In this document: one piece after another, positions 8,534 through 18,191 of the stretch
Layout: each line of letters begins with the position of its first letter
Position numbering within the stretch: the first letter of the stretch is position 1
The notes under the pieces: model-generated
What the model was told of the DNA's origin: nothing
What the model saw: only the letters and a program-made list of their open reading frames with translations
The model's database searches: none
Translations under genes and position numbers: made by a program
From: Bacteroidales bacterium KA00344
GTDB taxonomy: Bacteria > Bacteroidota > Bacteroidia > Bacteroidales > Bacteroidaceae
Direction of reading: 5' to 3'
DNA length: 64,000 nt
NCBI GenBank assembly: GCA_001552765.1
Contig: KQ959462.1
Location: 17,697-81,696, forward strand

Positions 8534-9682
8534 CTACTGAAGCAGGGAGACCATGAGGCGCGCAGCCTTTTCAGGCGCTACAGCGTCGCCCAATCGGGTG
8601 CGAACATCGTCATAACCACGCAACATGACATCGCGGGCAGGCTGTCCGGGCAAGATTTTGCCAAGTTCTCCGGCAATGCTAGCCACGCCGAAACGGTCGG
8701 CAAAAAGTTCCGATACGATTTCGCGATCGGCAATGAGATTAACCAAACTGATGTAGTCGCATTGAAGTATATGGTCAAATCCCCATCGGAAAAGACGTGG
8801 GAGAGGCGTTTTATAGCACACCACTTGTGGCACATCGAACAATGCCGTTTCAAGCGTCGCCGTGCCGCTCGTAACCAAAGCTGCTGTAGAATGAGCCAAT
8901 AAAGCGTAGGTCTCGTTGTCTACTTTCACCACATCGGTATCGTATAGGAATTGTTGATAATATTCATTTTCTATCGAAGGTGCTCCTGCCAACACCATCT
9001 GATAGTTAGACTGCTCATGGCAACAGGTGCGGGCAGCAGCTATCATCGCCGGAAGATTATCCTTGATTTCCTGCTTTCGACTCCCTGCAAGCAGGGCAAT
9101 GATGCGTTTTTGCGGATTGATTCCATGTCGGGTGCAGAACATTTCCTTCGTCTCCCGGTATTCAGAAAAGAAATGGGTAACCTCCTCTGCCGTAGGGTTG
9201 CCCACGTAGTGGATTTTGTAATGATGTTTCTCCTCATAGAAAGGCACCTCAAAAGGCAGTATGGAAAACATCTCGCTAATGTAGCGTTTGATGGATTTGA
9301 TGCGCCACTCCTTCCATGCCCATATCTTGGGAGAGATATAATAATAAACTGGGATGCGGGCGTTCTTGTGCAAGAACTTGGCTATTTTAAGATTGAAGCC
9401 CGGATAGTCTACAAGGATTACCACATCGGCGTGCCATTCCACAATATCGCGTTTGCACATCGCCATATTCCGGAAAATAGTGGGTAGATGCATCAACACG
9501 GGCAAAAAGCCCATATAAGCCAATTCCTTGTAGTGCTTGACGCGCGTTCCTCCGACGGCCGACATCAGGTCGCCGCCGAAGAAGCGGAATTCTGCCAAAG
9601 GGTCTTCTTTCTTTAAGCACTGCATCAACCGACTGGCGTGCAGGTCGCCCGATGCTTCGCCTACGATCAGGTAATACTTCAT
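8534..9682 (-). CDS. lpxB: Lipid-A-disaccharide synthase LpxB
   Basis: A 382-residue glycosyltransferase of family GT19. It joins UDP-2,3-diacylglucosamine and lipid X to form lipid A disaccharide at the inner face of the cytoplasmic membrane. The N-terminal signature MKYYLIVGEASGDLHASRLM is diagnostic, with SPKIWAWKEWR and the C-terminal donor-site stretch ALLAGSRKQEI and TSGTATLE all present. Length is normal for the family. The gene starts 49 bp behind surE and is probably cotranscribed with it. The 3' end converges on the porin gene across a shared terminator. Confidence 0.97.
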   Translation of the reverse strand: MKYYLIVGEASGDLHASRLMQCLKKEDPLAEFRFFGGDLMSAVGGTRVKHYKELAYMGFLPVLMHLPTIFRNMAMCKRDIVEWHADVVILVDYPGFNLKIAKFLHKNARIPVYYYISPKIWAWKEWRIKSIKRYISEMFSILPFEVPFYEEKHHYKIHYVGNPTAEEVTHFFSEYRETKEMFCTRHGINPQKRIIALLAGSRKQEIKDNLPAMIAAARTCCHEQSNYQMVLAGAPSIENEYYQQFLYDTDVVKVDNETYALLAHSTAALVTSGTATLETALFDVPQVVCYKTPLPRLFRWGFDHILQCDYISLVNLIADREIVSELFADRFGVASIAGELGKILPGQPARDVMLRGYDDVRTRLGDAVAPEKAARLMVSLLQ

Positions 9683-9731
9683 TTGTTCTCTGAGATTACA
9701 GGAATTCTACTTACAGCGTCGGGGCTGTGGC

Positions 9732-10502
9732 TTACAGTTTCCAGCCTTTCACCTCGTCCATAAACTCATACGCCGTCACATCAATATGGGTGGGCGTTAT
9801 GGCCACATAGCCGTGATGGAGCGCCCACTGATCGGAGTCGGCAGCATCCGGCTCGTCGTTATGGTATTCGCCCACCACCCAATAGTAGTCGTAGCCGCGC
9901 GGATGATGTTCTTTCACAATCTCGTTGATCCATCGCCCTTTCGTCATGCGACACACCTTAACCCCCTCAAAAGTCTCACGGGCAGGGAAATTTACATTCA
10001 GGCAGATGCCCTTGGGCAACCCGTCGGTCAGCACACGGCGTATAATGTTCTGAATATAGGGACGGAGTGGCTCAAGGTTAGCATCTTCTTCATAATAGCA
10101 ACTGGAAAAGGCCACCGACGGGATATACTTCATACAACCTTCCTTGGCAACACCCATTGTGCCACTGTAATGATTGTTCACCGAAGAATTATCACCATGA
10201 TTTATACCGCTGATAATCAAATCGGGGCGACGCTCGGCACAAAGCTGGTCGAGCGCGAGCTTCACACAGTCTACCGGGGTGCCGCTGCACGACCACACTT
10301 CGGTGTCGCCCATGTTGTGGCGGGGCTTGAGACGCAGATAATCGGTGGCCGAAAATGCACACCCATATCCTGAACGGGCATGTTCCGGAGCCACCACAAG
10401 CACGTCGGCAAGGGGTTTCACAATGTCTACAAGTTTACGGATGCCGGGCGAATGATAGCCGTCATCATTTGAAATAAGTATTAAAGGTTTGTTATTTTCC
10501 AT
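9732..10502 (-). CDS. surE: 5'/3'-nucleotidase SurE
   Basis: A 256-residue survival protein E, a metal-dependent phosphatase acting on nucleoside 5' and 3' monophosphates. The metal-binding signature ISNDDGYHSPGI is at the N-terminus, followed by VVAPEHARSGYG and SGINHGDNSSVNNHYSGTMG, all family hallmarks. The open frame extends to a TTG at 10520, but the ATG at 10502 fits the family start (short lead before the ILISNDDG strand). It is first of a surE-lpxB pair and is transcribed divergently from parA. Confidence 0.95.
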   Translation of the reverse strand: MENNKPLILISNDDGYHSPGIRKLVDIVKPLADVLVVAPEHARSGYGCAFSATDYLRLKPRHNMGDTEVWSCSGTPVDCVKLALDQLCAERRPDLIISGINHGDNSSVNNHYSGTMGVAKEGCMKYIPSVAFSSCYYEEDANLEPLRPYIQNIIRRVLTDGLPKGICLNVNFPARETFEGVKVCRMTKGRWINEIVKEHHPRGYDYYWVVGEYHNDEPDAADSDQWALHHGYVAITPTHIDVTAYEFMDEVKGWKL

Positions 10503-10562
10503 ATCTATTTGTTTTTCCAAGAATTTTCCTTTACTCCTCTCAATTCCTTTTTGTTAACCCTA

Positions 10563-10570
10563 CAAAAGTA
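10563..10570 (-). promoter_or_regulatory. -7 element for surE-lpxB
   Basis: On the minus strand this reads TACTTTTG, matching TAnnTTTG. The start point would be near 10556, about 54 nt upstream of the surE ATG. Confidence 0.5.
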
Positions 10571-10612
10571 CGAAAAAAACCTTTAATTATCTTCTTTCTC
10601 GCATAAAATACC

Positions 10613-10621
10613 TATCTTTGC
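10613..10621 (+). promoter_or_regulatory. -7 element for parA-parB
   Basis: TATCTTTGC matches the Bacteroidetes -7 consensus and gives an approximately 85-nt leader before the parA ATG. Together with the surE element it makes a compact divergent promoter region. Confidence 0.55.
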
Positions 10622-10712
10622 AATCTAAACTTATGTTGTTTCACGATGCAAATTTGCAGTCCCCCATCAGGGTTGCCATGGCGTTGTGACACAAGAAAAC
10701 CAGACTATCAAA

Positions 10713-11483
10713 ATGGCAAAAATCATAGCTTTGGCCAATCAAAAAGGCGGTGTGGGCAAAACCACTACCACCATCAATCTGGCTGCCTCGCTGGCCACGT
10801 TGGAAAAGTCAGTGCTTGTTGTAGATGCCGACCCACAGGCCAATGCGTCGAGCGGGCTCGGCGTAGACATCAGCGAGGTAGACTGTTCTATCTACGAATG
10901 TATCATCGACCACGCCGATGTGCGTGATGCCATATACACCACCGACATCGATGGGCTGGACATCATTCCAAGTCATATCGATCTGGTGGGCGCAGAAATA
11001 GAAATGTTGAACCTTGACAATCGCGAGAAGGTGATTAAGGGTATTCTCGACTCGATAAAAGACGAATACGATTATATCCTTATCGATTGTTCGCCGTCGC
11101 TCGGACTCATCACGGTAAATTCGCTCACAGCAGCCGATTCAGTGATTATTCCCGTGCAATGTGAATATTTTGCACTCGAAGGCATCAGCAAGTTGCTCAA
11201 CACCATCAAGATTATCAAGAGTAAACTCAATCCGAGGCTCGAAATCGAAGGATTCCTGCTCACGATGTACGACTCCCGTCTACGTCTGGCCAACCAGATT
11301 TACGATGAAGTGAAGCGTCATTTCCAAGAGTTGGTGTTCAAAACCGTGATTCAGCGTAATGTGAAACTCTCGGAGAGCCCCAGTCACGGGTTGCCCGTTA
11401 TTCTCTACGATGCCGACTCTACCGGCGCAAAGAATCACCTGGCACTGGGCAAGGAGATTATTATGAAGAACGAAAAACATTAA
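10713..11483 (+). CDS. parA: Chromosome-partitioning ATPase ParA (Soj)
   Basis: A 256-residue Walker-type ATPase that works with ParB and parS sites in origin segregation. The deviant Walker A KGGVGKTTTT is at residues 10-19 from the chosen ATG, with the Walker A' segment VVDADPQANAS and the DYILIDCSPSLG Walker B region following. The frame can be opened at a GTG at 10686, but MAKIIALANQKGG is the usual start. The length is typical of chromosomal ParA without an N-terminal DNA-binding extension. parB follows after 60 bp. Confidence 0.96.
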   Translation: MAKIIALANQKGGVGKTTTTINLAASLATLEKSVLVVDADPQANASSGLGVDISEVDCSIYECIIDHADVRDAIYTTDIDGLDIIPSHIDLVGAEIEMLNLDNREKVIKGILDSIKDEYDYILIDCSPSLGLITVNSLTAADSVIIPVQCEYFALEGISKLLNTIKIIKSKLNPRLEIEGFLLTMYDSRLRLANQIYDEVKRHFQELVFKTVIQRNVKLSESPSHGLPVILYDADSTGAKNHLALGKEIIMKNEKH

Positions 11484-11543
11484 GCGTTGAGCTTTAGAGT
11501 TTTAAAAATAGACAGCACTGATATAAGGAATTAGAAGTTAGGA

Positions 11544-12440
11544 ATGGCAGTTAAAAAGAAATACAATGCTTTGGGGCGCGGGCTCGATGCGCTCATATCT
11601 ACAGAAGCCGTACGCACGCAAGGCTCTTCGACGATAAGCGAAATACCACTCGACCAAATAGAGCCTAATCCCGACCAACCCCGAAACCTCTTTAATGAAG
11701 AAGCTCTTGAGGAGTTGGCTCACAGCATCAGCGAGATAGGAATCATACAGCCCATCACCCTGCGGCAAGTTGCTGAAAACAAATTTCAGATTATTGCCGG
11801 AGAACGGCGATGGCGTGCTTCGCAACTGGCCGGGCTGAAAACCATCCCTGCCTATATCCGCACCATTAAGGATGAGAGCGTGATGGAGATGGCGCTCGTG
11901 GAAAACATACAGCGTGAAGACCTCAACCCCGTAGAAATTGCCTTAGCATACGAGCATCTGCTCGAAAGGTCGGGAATGACTCAGGAGAAGGTGTCGGAGC
12001 GTGTGGGGAAAAGCCGCACGGCCATCACCAACTATCTAAGGCTGCTCAAGCTACCGGCACAGGTGCAGATGTCGCTGCAAAAAAGAGAAATAGACATGGG
12101 ACATGCCCGTGCACTGTTGGCAGTAGACAGTCCGTCGCTCCAGCTGAAACTATTTAAGGAAACACTGAAAAACGGATGGTCTGTGCGCAAGGTCGAGAAG
12201 ATGGCACAGCATCTGAAAAATGGGGAAGACATAGAAACCGGCAAGAAGAAGATAATGGCTAAGACACAACTGCCGGAAGGATTCAATATTCTCAAAGAGC
12301 AATTGTCTGATTTCCTCAACACCAAAGTAACCCTATCCTGCAACAGCAGAGGCAAAGGCAAAATAAGTATCCCCTTCAACAACGAGGAAGAACTCGAACG
12401 GATCATGCACACGTTCGACAAACTCAAGGAACAACAATAA
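11544..12440 (+). CDS. parB: Chromosome-partitioning CTP-dependent clamp protein ParB
   Basis: A 298-residue ParB/Spo0J. It begins with the ParA-stimulating N-terminus KKYNALGRGLDALI, then the ParB nuclease-like CTPase domain (IEPNPDQPR and AGERRWRASQLAG, with the GERR motif), the helix-turn-helix (MTQEKVSERVGKSRTAITNYLRLL) and a C-terminal dimerisation region. It loads on parS sites; none was identified by eye in this window. It directly follows parA and is immediately followed by the DUF5683 gene. Confidence 0.96.
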   Translation: MAVKKKYNALGRGLDALISTEAVRTQGSSTISEIPLDQIEPNPDQPRNLFNEEALEELAHSISEIGIIQPITLRQVAENKFQIIAGERRWRASQLAGLKTIPAYIRTIKDESVMEMALVENIQREDLNPVEIALAYEHLLERSGMTQEKVSERVGKSRTAITNYLRLLKLPAQVQMSLQKREIDMGHARALLAVDSPSLQLKLFKETLKNGWSVRKVEKMAQHLKNGEDIETGKKKIMAKTQLPEGFNILKEQLSDFLNTKVTLSCNSRGKGKISIPFNNEEELERIMHTFDKLKEQQ

Positions 12441-13193
12441 GTGAATACTCGTAACACAATATCGGCAAAGCTCTGTATCTTTGTTGGTTTGGCAACGCTT
12501 TCCATCACTTCCCAAGCTCAAAATAAGACAGAGAATCCATTGGACATTCCAATCGTCGAAGCAAACGATGCCACACTCACTCACGATACTATTCAGGCTA
12601 TAGAGTTGATGCCGGCGGAGACCAAAGAAACTGTGTTGCTCTCGACAGCCGACAGCTTGTCCAAAGGCCATAAGCGAGATTGGGACACATGGCGCCCAAG
12701 TCCGAAGCGGGCTTTGTGGCTGGCATTGGTTTTACCAGGAGCAGGACAGATTTACAACCGAAAATTTTGGAAACTACCCATCTTCTACGGGGGCTTTGTA
12801 GGGTGTGCCTACGCCATGCGGTGGAATAATATGATGTATCGCGACTACAGTCAGGCATACCTCGACATTATGGATGATGACCCAAATACACAGAGTTATA
12901 ACCAGTTTCTACACTTGGGCAATCAGATAACCAGCGAGAATATGGCACGCTGGCAAGAGATATTTCGCAAACGCAAAGACCGATACCGTCGTTGGAGAGA
13001 CCTGAGTTTCTTCGTAATGGTTGGCGTCTATGCATTATCGGTGATTGATGCCTATGTTGATGCATCGTTGTCGGAGTTTGATATCTCGCCCGATTTGAGT
13101 ATGAAAGTCTCACCAGCCGTGATCAATGGCAACATGGAGCGAAACCCCTTCAAAAGTTCTGCAATCGGCCTGCAATGCAGCCTGAACTTTTAA
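12441..13193 (+). CDS. DUF5683 domain membrane protein
   Basis: A 250-residue exported or membrane protein of unknown function. The N-terminus is a signal peptide ending in SQAQ. The DUF5683 signature PKRALWLALVLPGAGQIYNRKFWKLP sits in the middle, flanked by hydrophobic helices (IFYGGFVGCAYAM and FFVMVGVYALSVIDAYVDA). The GTG start directly abuts the parB stop codon, so the two are translationally coupled. The parA-parB-DUF5683-lytic transglycosylase-RelA order is widely conserved in Bacteroidales as I recall it, which hints at a role in the cell envelope or division. No enzymatic residues are recognised. Confidence 0.85.
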   Translation: MNTRNTISAKLCIFVGLATLSITSQAQNKTENPLDIPIVEANDATLTHDTIQAIELMPAETKETVLLSTADSLSKGHKRDWDTWRPSPKRALWLALVLPGAGQIYNRKFWKLPIFYGGFVGCAYAMRWNNMMYRDYSQAYLDIMDDDPNTQSYNQFLHLGNQITSENMARWQEIFRKRKDRYRRWRDLSFFVMVGVYALSVIDAYVDASLSEFDISPDLSMKVSPAVINGNMERNPFKSSAIGLQCSLNF

Positions 13194-13327
13194 AGAAGGA
13201 TTATCAAGGGGAGCAATGCATCTGACAAAAACAAAACGGGATGACGGAAGACTAACATTAGTAAAGGATTCAAGGCCATACACCTCACCCGTCTCTCCGC
13301 ATCCAAAGGTAAACAACGAAAAGAACT

Positions 13328-14740
13328 ATGATGAATTATAAAAAGATATTACTCGCAACAATCATATATGGAAGTGCCTGCACATTGCAAGCCCAAACAG
13401 AGAAGTCGATTACCGTAACAAGCGAAGACGGAAAACAGGAAGAGATTGATTTACCAGAATCGATGACTCAAGAGTTGGACAGTCTGATGAACCTTTATAA
13501 TACAAAGGTTTATCTGAAGCCGGACCCCGACTGCAATATGCCGGACGAAAACCGCACATTCGCTAAATCGGTTTACAAAGAGCGTCTGGCTAAGCTGCCT
13601 ACCATCATCGAAATGCCGTATAACGACATTGTACAGAAGTTCATTGACCGCTACAGCGGGGAACTTCGACACTCTGTGGCTTATATGTTGGGGGCTCAAA
13701 ACTTCTATATGCCAATCTTTGAAGAAGCTCTGGAGAGTTACGGGCTTCCGCTCGAACTGAAATATCTGCCTGTCATTGAGTCCGCCCTCAACCCTAAAGC
13801 CGTGTCAAAGGCCGGTGCTACAGGACTGTGGCAGTTTATGTTGGCCACCGGCAAACGCTATGGGTTGGAAGTGAACTCGCTGATAGATGAGCGCAAGGAT
13901 ATTGTAAAATCAACGTATGCGGCCGCCCACTATCTAAGCGACCTCTATAAGATATACGGAGACTGGAATCTCGTGATTGCGGCATACAACTGCGGACCGG
14001 AAAAAATCAACAAGGGAATACGACGTTCGAAGGGCGAAAAAGATTATTGGAAAATATACCCCTACCTTCCACGCGAAACACGGGGATATGTTCCTGCATT
14101 CATCTCGGCCAACTATATCATGAACTATTATTGTGAACACAATATCTGTCCACTTTCTACCACCCTACCCGTAAAAACCGATACCGTGATGCTCAACCGC
14201 GACGTTCACTTTGAACAGGTAGCTCATGTTACGGGCATAGACGTAAGCCAGTTGGAAGACTTGAATCCGCAATATCGCAGAAACATTGTGAACGGGTACT
14301 CCAAACCGTCTTCGCTACGCATGCCGGAAGAAATTCTCAACGCCTTTATCGACAACGAAGACTCTATATACAACTACAACAGAGAAGACTATCTCACCAA
14401 GCGCCGGGAAGTAAGAATTGATGACGACGCAGAATATATTGTCAATAAAAACCAAGTTACTCGTGTGGCGAGCGATGGTTCAGGCGATGCCGGAAACGTG
14501 AAGTCGTCGAGGATATCAACCGTCAGAAGAAGCTCCGGACGAAACTCCGGACGAAACGCGCGCGCTTCAAGAAACAAACGGAGTTCCCGCAATCAACGGG
14601 CGAGAAGAGTTACCGTAAGAAGGGGAGACACCCTGAGTGAGATTGCAGCACGCAACAACACCACCGTTTCCAAACTGCGGAGGCTCAATGGCATCAAGGG
14701 GAACAACATCAGATCCGGAAAGAAAATTAGAGTGAGGTAG
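13328..14740 (+). CDS. mltD: Membrane-bound lytic murein transglycosylase D-like protein with LysM
   Basis: A 470-residue periplasmic enzyme that would cleave the MurNAc-GlcNAc bond of peptidoglycan with formation of anhydro-MurNAc. A signal peptide is present (ends ACTLQAQ). The SLT domain spans about residues 120-290, with the catalytic glutamate E151 in VIESALNP followed by GATGLWQFM and AAYNCGPEKI. After it come an Arg/Ser-rich linker (about 390-430, very basic) and a single C-terminal LysM domain (VTVRRGDTLSEIA to the end) for glycan binding. E. coli MltD has two or more LysM repeats; one is common here. A second ATG lies one codon in. It is part of the par-DUF5683-rel cluster. Confidence 0.93.
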   Translation: MMNYKKILLATIIYGSACTLQAQTEKSITVTSEDGKQEEIDLPESMTQELDSLMNLYNTKVYLKPDPDCNMPDENRTFAKSVYKERLAKLPTIIEMPYNDIVQKFIDRYSGELRHSVAYMLGAQNFYMPIFEEALESYGLPLELKYLPVIESALNPKAVSKAGATGLWQFMLATGKRYGLEVNSLIDERKDIVKSTYAAAHYLSDLYKIYGDWNLVIAAYNCGPEKINKGIRRSKGEKDYWKIYPYLPRETRGYVPAFISANYIMNYYCEHNICPLSTTLPVKTDTVMLNRDVHFEQVAHVTGIDVSQLEDLNPQYRRNIVNGYSKPSSLRMPEEILNAFIDNEDSIYNYNREDYLTKRREVRIDDDAEYIVNKNQVTRVASDGSGDAGNVKSSRISTVRRSSGRNSGRNARASRNKRSSRNQRARRVTVRRGDTLSEIAARNNTTVSKLRRLNGIKGNNIRSGKKIRVR

Positions 14741-14775
14741 CGGAAGCGCTTTTACGCCTATTTATATCTATCACT

Positions 14776-17055
14776 ATGGACGAACAAGAGCATAAGAAAA
14801 AGGATAGGGAAGCACTAGACAACGAGATGATTACGGCAGCTTTCGATCATTTACTGGAGACGTATCTGAACTCGAGACATCGCAAAAAGGTGGACATTAT
14901 CACCAAGGCTTTCAACTTTGCACGACAAGCCCATAAAGGGGTGCGGCGGCTTTCGGGAGAGCCCTATATCCTCCACCCTATTGCCGTAGCACAGATTGCC
15001 TGTGAGGAAATGGGGCTGGGCTCCACAAGTATATGCTCTGCCCTACTCCATGACGTGGTGGAAGACACCGACTATACGGTCGAAGACATTCAAAACATCT
15101 TTGGTGACAAGATTGCACAAATCGTCGACGGTCTCACCAAAATCAGTGGAGGAATTTTCGGTGACCATGCTTCGGCCCAAGCTGAAAACTTCAAAAAACT
15201 GTTGCTCACCATGAGCGACGACATTCGGGTTATCCTGATTAAGATATGCGACCGCCTGCACAACATGCGCACCCTTGCCTCGCAGGCTCCCAACAAACAA
15301 TACAAGATCGCCGGAGAAACGCTTTACATTTATGCTCCGCTTGCCAACAGGCTTGGCCTCAACAAGATAAAGACCGAACTCGAAGACCTCAGTTTCCGTT
15401 ACGAACATCCGGAAGAGTATGCCGACATTGTGAACAAACTCTCGTTCACACAAGAGCAACGGAAAAAACTATTCGATGATTTCACCAACCCAATACGTGA
15501 GGCGCTCGACAAAATTGGTATCAAATACCATATCAAGGCACGTGTCAAGAGTCCATATTCTATATGGTGCAAGATGCAGAACAAACACGTCACTTTCGAC
15601 GAAATCTATGACATCCTTGCTGTAAGAATCATTTTTACTCCACAGGATTGGGCTAACGAAATCAACGAATGCTTCCATATCTACGTCATCCTAAATCAAA
15701 TCTATAAGAGCCATCCGGACCGATTCCGTGACTGGGTAAACCATCCCAAAGCCAATGGATACCAAGCCTTACACGCCACAATGATGTCGCGCAATGGGCA
15801 ATGGATAGAAGTGCAAATCCGATCAGAACGAATGAATGAGATTGCCGAGCAAGGATTTGCGGCCCATTGGAAATATAAAGAAGGTAAAAAGAGAGACGAC
15901 GACGAGGAACTTAACAACTGGTTGGGGACCATCAAGGAAATTCTCGACGACCCGCAGCCCGATGCTATGGACTTCCTCGACTCCATCAAGCTCAACCTGT
16001 TTTCCTCTGAAATATTTGTCTTCACGCCTAAGGGAGAGGTGAAAACCATGCCTTCGGGATGCACCGTACTCGACTTTGCATTCCGCATCCACACCGACTT
16101 GGGCAGCCACTGTATTGGTGCTAAAGTCAATCACAAGCTTGTTCCGCTCAGCCATAAACTGCAAAGCGGTGACCAAGTGGAGGTACTCACCTCCAAATCT
16201 CAGCGTGTTCAGCCGGGCTGGGTGAGCTTTGTGTCCACCGCTAAAGCTAAAAGCAAGATACAAGCCATCCTCCGACGCGATCGCAGAGAACTGCAAAAAA
16301 GGGGAGAAGGTATTCTGAATAACTGGTTGGAAAAGAATGGGTTGGAGCTCTCCACTTCCATTCTTGACCGTCTGTGCGATCTCCACAATGCCCAAAACCA
16401 AGATGCTCTATTGCTCTCCTTGGGTGAACGCGCCGTCATTCTCGGCGACAAGGATATGGAAGAACTTCATGGCAAGAAGCGAGATAGCGCCACTTCAGGA
16501 TGGCGTAAGTTTGTTCCTTTCCTTGGAAAAGCCAAGAAAGAGAAAAACGGCGATCGCCTGCAGGCATCCCGAAAGGATTTGTTGGTTGTCGGAAAAGAAT
16601 TCAACAAGAAACTTCCCTGTATCATCAGCGAGGAAACAATTGGTATGTATCTCTTCCCCAACTGCTGCCATCCCATTCCCGGCGATGATATTTTAGGATT
16701 TATCGACGGTAAAAACCGTGTAGAAATTCACAAGCGGTCATGCCCCGTAGCCAGTAAACTCAAATCGAGTTTCGGCCCCCGAATCCTCGACGCCAAGTGG
16801 AATATGCACAAAGAACTTTTCTTCGACGCAACCATAGAGATACATGGCATCGACCGCAAAGCCATGCTTTACGATGTCGCCGATATCATCTCCAACAAGA
16901 TGAATGTCAATATCCATCGTGTGAACTTCACGGCAGACGAAGGCATATTCGGAGGCAAGATTGAAATTCGCGTACACGACCGCGATGAGGTGAAGCTGAT
17001 TATGGAGAATCTCAAGAAAATAACCGATTTGAAAGAAGTGCTTCAAATTATGTAA
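14776..17055 (+). CDS. relA: Bifunctional (p)ppGpp synthetase/hydrolase RelA/SpoT
   Basis: A 759-residue long RSH protein controlling the stringent response. The HD hydrolase domain contains HDVVEDTD starting at residue 92, so hydrolysis looks intact. The synthetase domain follows (RVKSPYSIWCKM, AVRIIFTP, DWVNHPKANGYQALHATMM). Next is the TGS domain (VFTPKGEVKTMPSGCTVLDFAF), a conserved CC-type segment (FPNCCHPIPGD) and a C-terminal ACT domain. Order and length are normal. It is 35 bp behind the transglycosylase gene, and its stop codon is only 2 nt upstream of a pectinesterase start, an unusual partner for this gene. Confidence 0.97.
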   Translation: MDEQEHKKKDREALDNEMITAAFDHLLETYLNSRHRKKVDIITKAFNFARQAHKGVRRLSGEPYILHPIAVAQIACEEMGLGSTSICSALLHDVVEDTDYTVEDIQNIFGDKIAQIVDGLTKISGGIFGDHASAQAENFKKLLLTMSDDIRVILIKICDRLHNMRTLASQAPNKQYKIAGETLYIYAPLANRLGLNKIKTELEDLSFRYEHPEEYADIVNKLSFTQEQRKKLFDDFTNPIREALDKIGIKYHIKARVKSPYSIWCKMQNKHVTFDEIYDILAVRIIFTPQDWANEINECFHIYVILNQIYKSHPDRFRDWVNHPKANGYQALHATMMSRNGQWIEVQIRSERMNEIAEQGFAAHWKYKEGKKRDDDEELNNWLGTIKEILDDPQPDAMDFLDSIKLNLFSSEIFVFTPKGEVKTMPSGCTVLDFAFRIHTDLGSHCIGAKVNHKLVPLSHKLQSGDQVEVLTSKSQRVQPGWVSFVSTAKAKSKIQAILRRDRRELQKRGEGILNNWLEKNGLELSTSILDRLCDLHNAQNQDALLLSLGERAVILGDKDMEELHGKKRDSATSGWRKFVPFLGKAKKEKNGDRLQASRKDLLVVGKEFNKKLPCIISEETIGMYLFPNCCHPIPGDDILGFIDGKNRVEIHKRSCPVASKLKSSFGPRILDAKWNMHKELFFDATIEIHGIDRKAMLYDVADIISNKMNVNIHRVNFTADEGIFGGKIEIRVHDRDEVKLIMENLKKITDLKEVLQIM

Positions 17056-17057
17056 AA

Positions 17058-18035
17058 ATGAAACAAACTACGCTACTATTCCTACTTATTTTATCCTTTC
17101 TTTCACTACATGCCGCCAACAAATACGACAATCCCGACACCCTCTTCGTGGCTCGCGACGGCACCGCAGAGTTCCGAAACATAGATGATGCCATCGAGGT
17201 GTGCCGGGCATTCATGGAATACCACAAGGTAATCTATGTGAAAAAAGGCGTATATAAGGAAAAACTTATCATTCCCTCATGGCTCACCAACATCGAAATA
17301 TGTGGTGAAGACCGTGACAATACCATCATAACCTACGATGATCATGCCAACATCAGACTCCCGAACAATGCCAAACCTATGGGCACTTTCCGCACCTACA
17401 CTCTAAAGGTGGAAGGCTCCGACATCACCCTAAAGAATATCACCATCGAAAACAACGCCGCCAAACTCGGCCAGGCAGTGGCACTTCATACGGAGGGAGA
17501 CCGATTAATATTCATCAACTGCCGTTTTCTGGGCAATCAAGACACCATCTATACAGGTGTTGGCGGCACACGGCTATATTTCAAAGACTGCTATATTGAG
17601 GGAACCACCGACTTTATTTTCGGTCCAAGCACTGCTTGGTTTGAAGGCTGCACCATTCGCAGCAAGGCCAACAGCTATATCACCGCTGCATCTACCCCTG
17701 CCAATCAGGCCTACGGTTACATTTTCAACCACTGCACACTCACCGCAGCCTCCGAAGCCACAGCCGTATATCTTGGACGTCCCTGGCGTCCCTACGCACA
17801 CACGCTATTCATGAATTGCAACTTCGGCAATCACATCCGCCCCGAAGGATGGCACAACTGGAACAATCCGGCAAACGAGCAAACTGCCCGCTATCAGGAA
17901 TATAACAATTCCGGCAAGGGCGCCAACAGCAACCGGAGGGTGTCGTGGAGCCATCAACTCAAGCCCAAAGACATGAAGGAGCTTACCCCTGAAAAGGTGT
18001 TTAAATTAAACTCCGACTGGCTCCCCATACGCTAA
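17058..18035 (+). CDS. Pectin methylesterase, family CE8
   Basis: A 325-residue secreted enzyme that removes methyl groups from homogalacturonan, making it a substrate for pectate lyase. A signal peptide (LLFLLILSFLSLHA) is followed by the right-handed beta-helix. Catalytic motifs are intact: LGQAVAL, GNQDTIYT (Gln and first Asp), TTDFIFG (second Asp) and YLGRPWRPYA (Arg). It lacks a long C-terminal tail, so it may be periplasmic or exported differently from its two neighbours. The ATG is 2 nt after the RelA/SpoT stop, so at least part of its expression should come from that transcript. A separate promoter serves the pectate lyase downstream. Confidence 0.95.
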   Translation: MKQTTLLFLLILSFLSLHAANKYDNPDTLFVARDGTAEFRNIDDAIEVCRAFMEYHKVIYVKKGVYKEKLIIPSWLTNIEICGEDRDNTIITYDDHANIRLPNNAKPMGTFRTYTLKVEGSDITLKNITIENNAAKLGQAVALHTEGDRLIFINCRFLGNQDTIYTGVGGTRLYFKDCYIEGTTDFIFGPSTAWFEGCTIRSKANSYITAASTPANQAYGYIFNHCTLTAASEATAVYLGRPWRPYAHTLFMNCNFGNHIRPEGWHNWNNPANEQTARYQEYNNSGKGANSNRRVSWSHQLKPKDMKELTPEKVFKLNSDWLPIR

Positions 18036-18090
18036 AATCACACATTTGCGATATTATAAGCATTAATTCTTACTTTTTATCATCGAAATG

Positions 18091-18122
18091 TATTGAACTA
18101 ATGTTTTTTTTTTATACATTTG
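18091..18122 (+). promoter_or_regulatory. Promoter of the pectate lyase gene
   Basis: A -33 element TATTG at 18091-18095 and a -7 element TACATTTG at 18115-18122 are 19 nt apart, an almost ideal Bacteroidetes promoter. It gives a leader of roughly 60 nt before the ATG at 18192 and separates the lyase from the pectinesterase upstream. Confidence 0.7.
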
Positions 18123-18191
18123 CACAATAACTATCTGAAACAAATCACAACAAACCAACTTACCCGTAGTTTACGGAAACAACTACAGACT

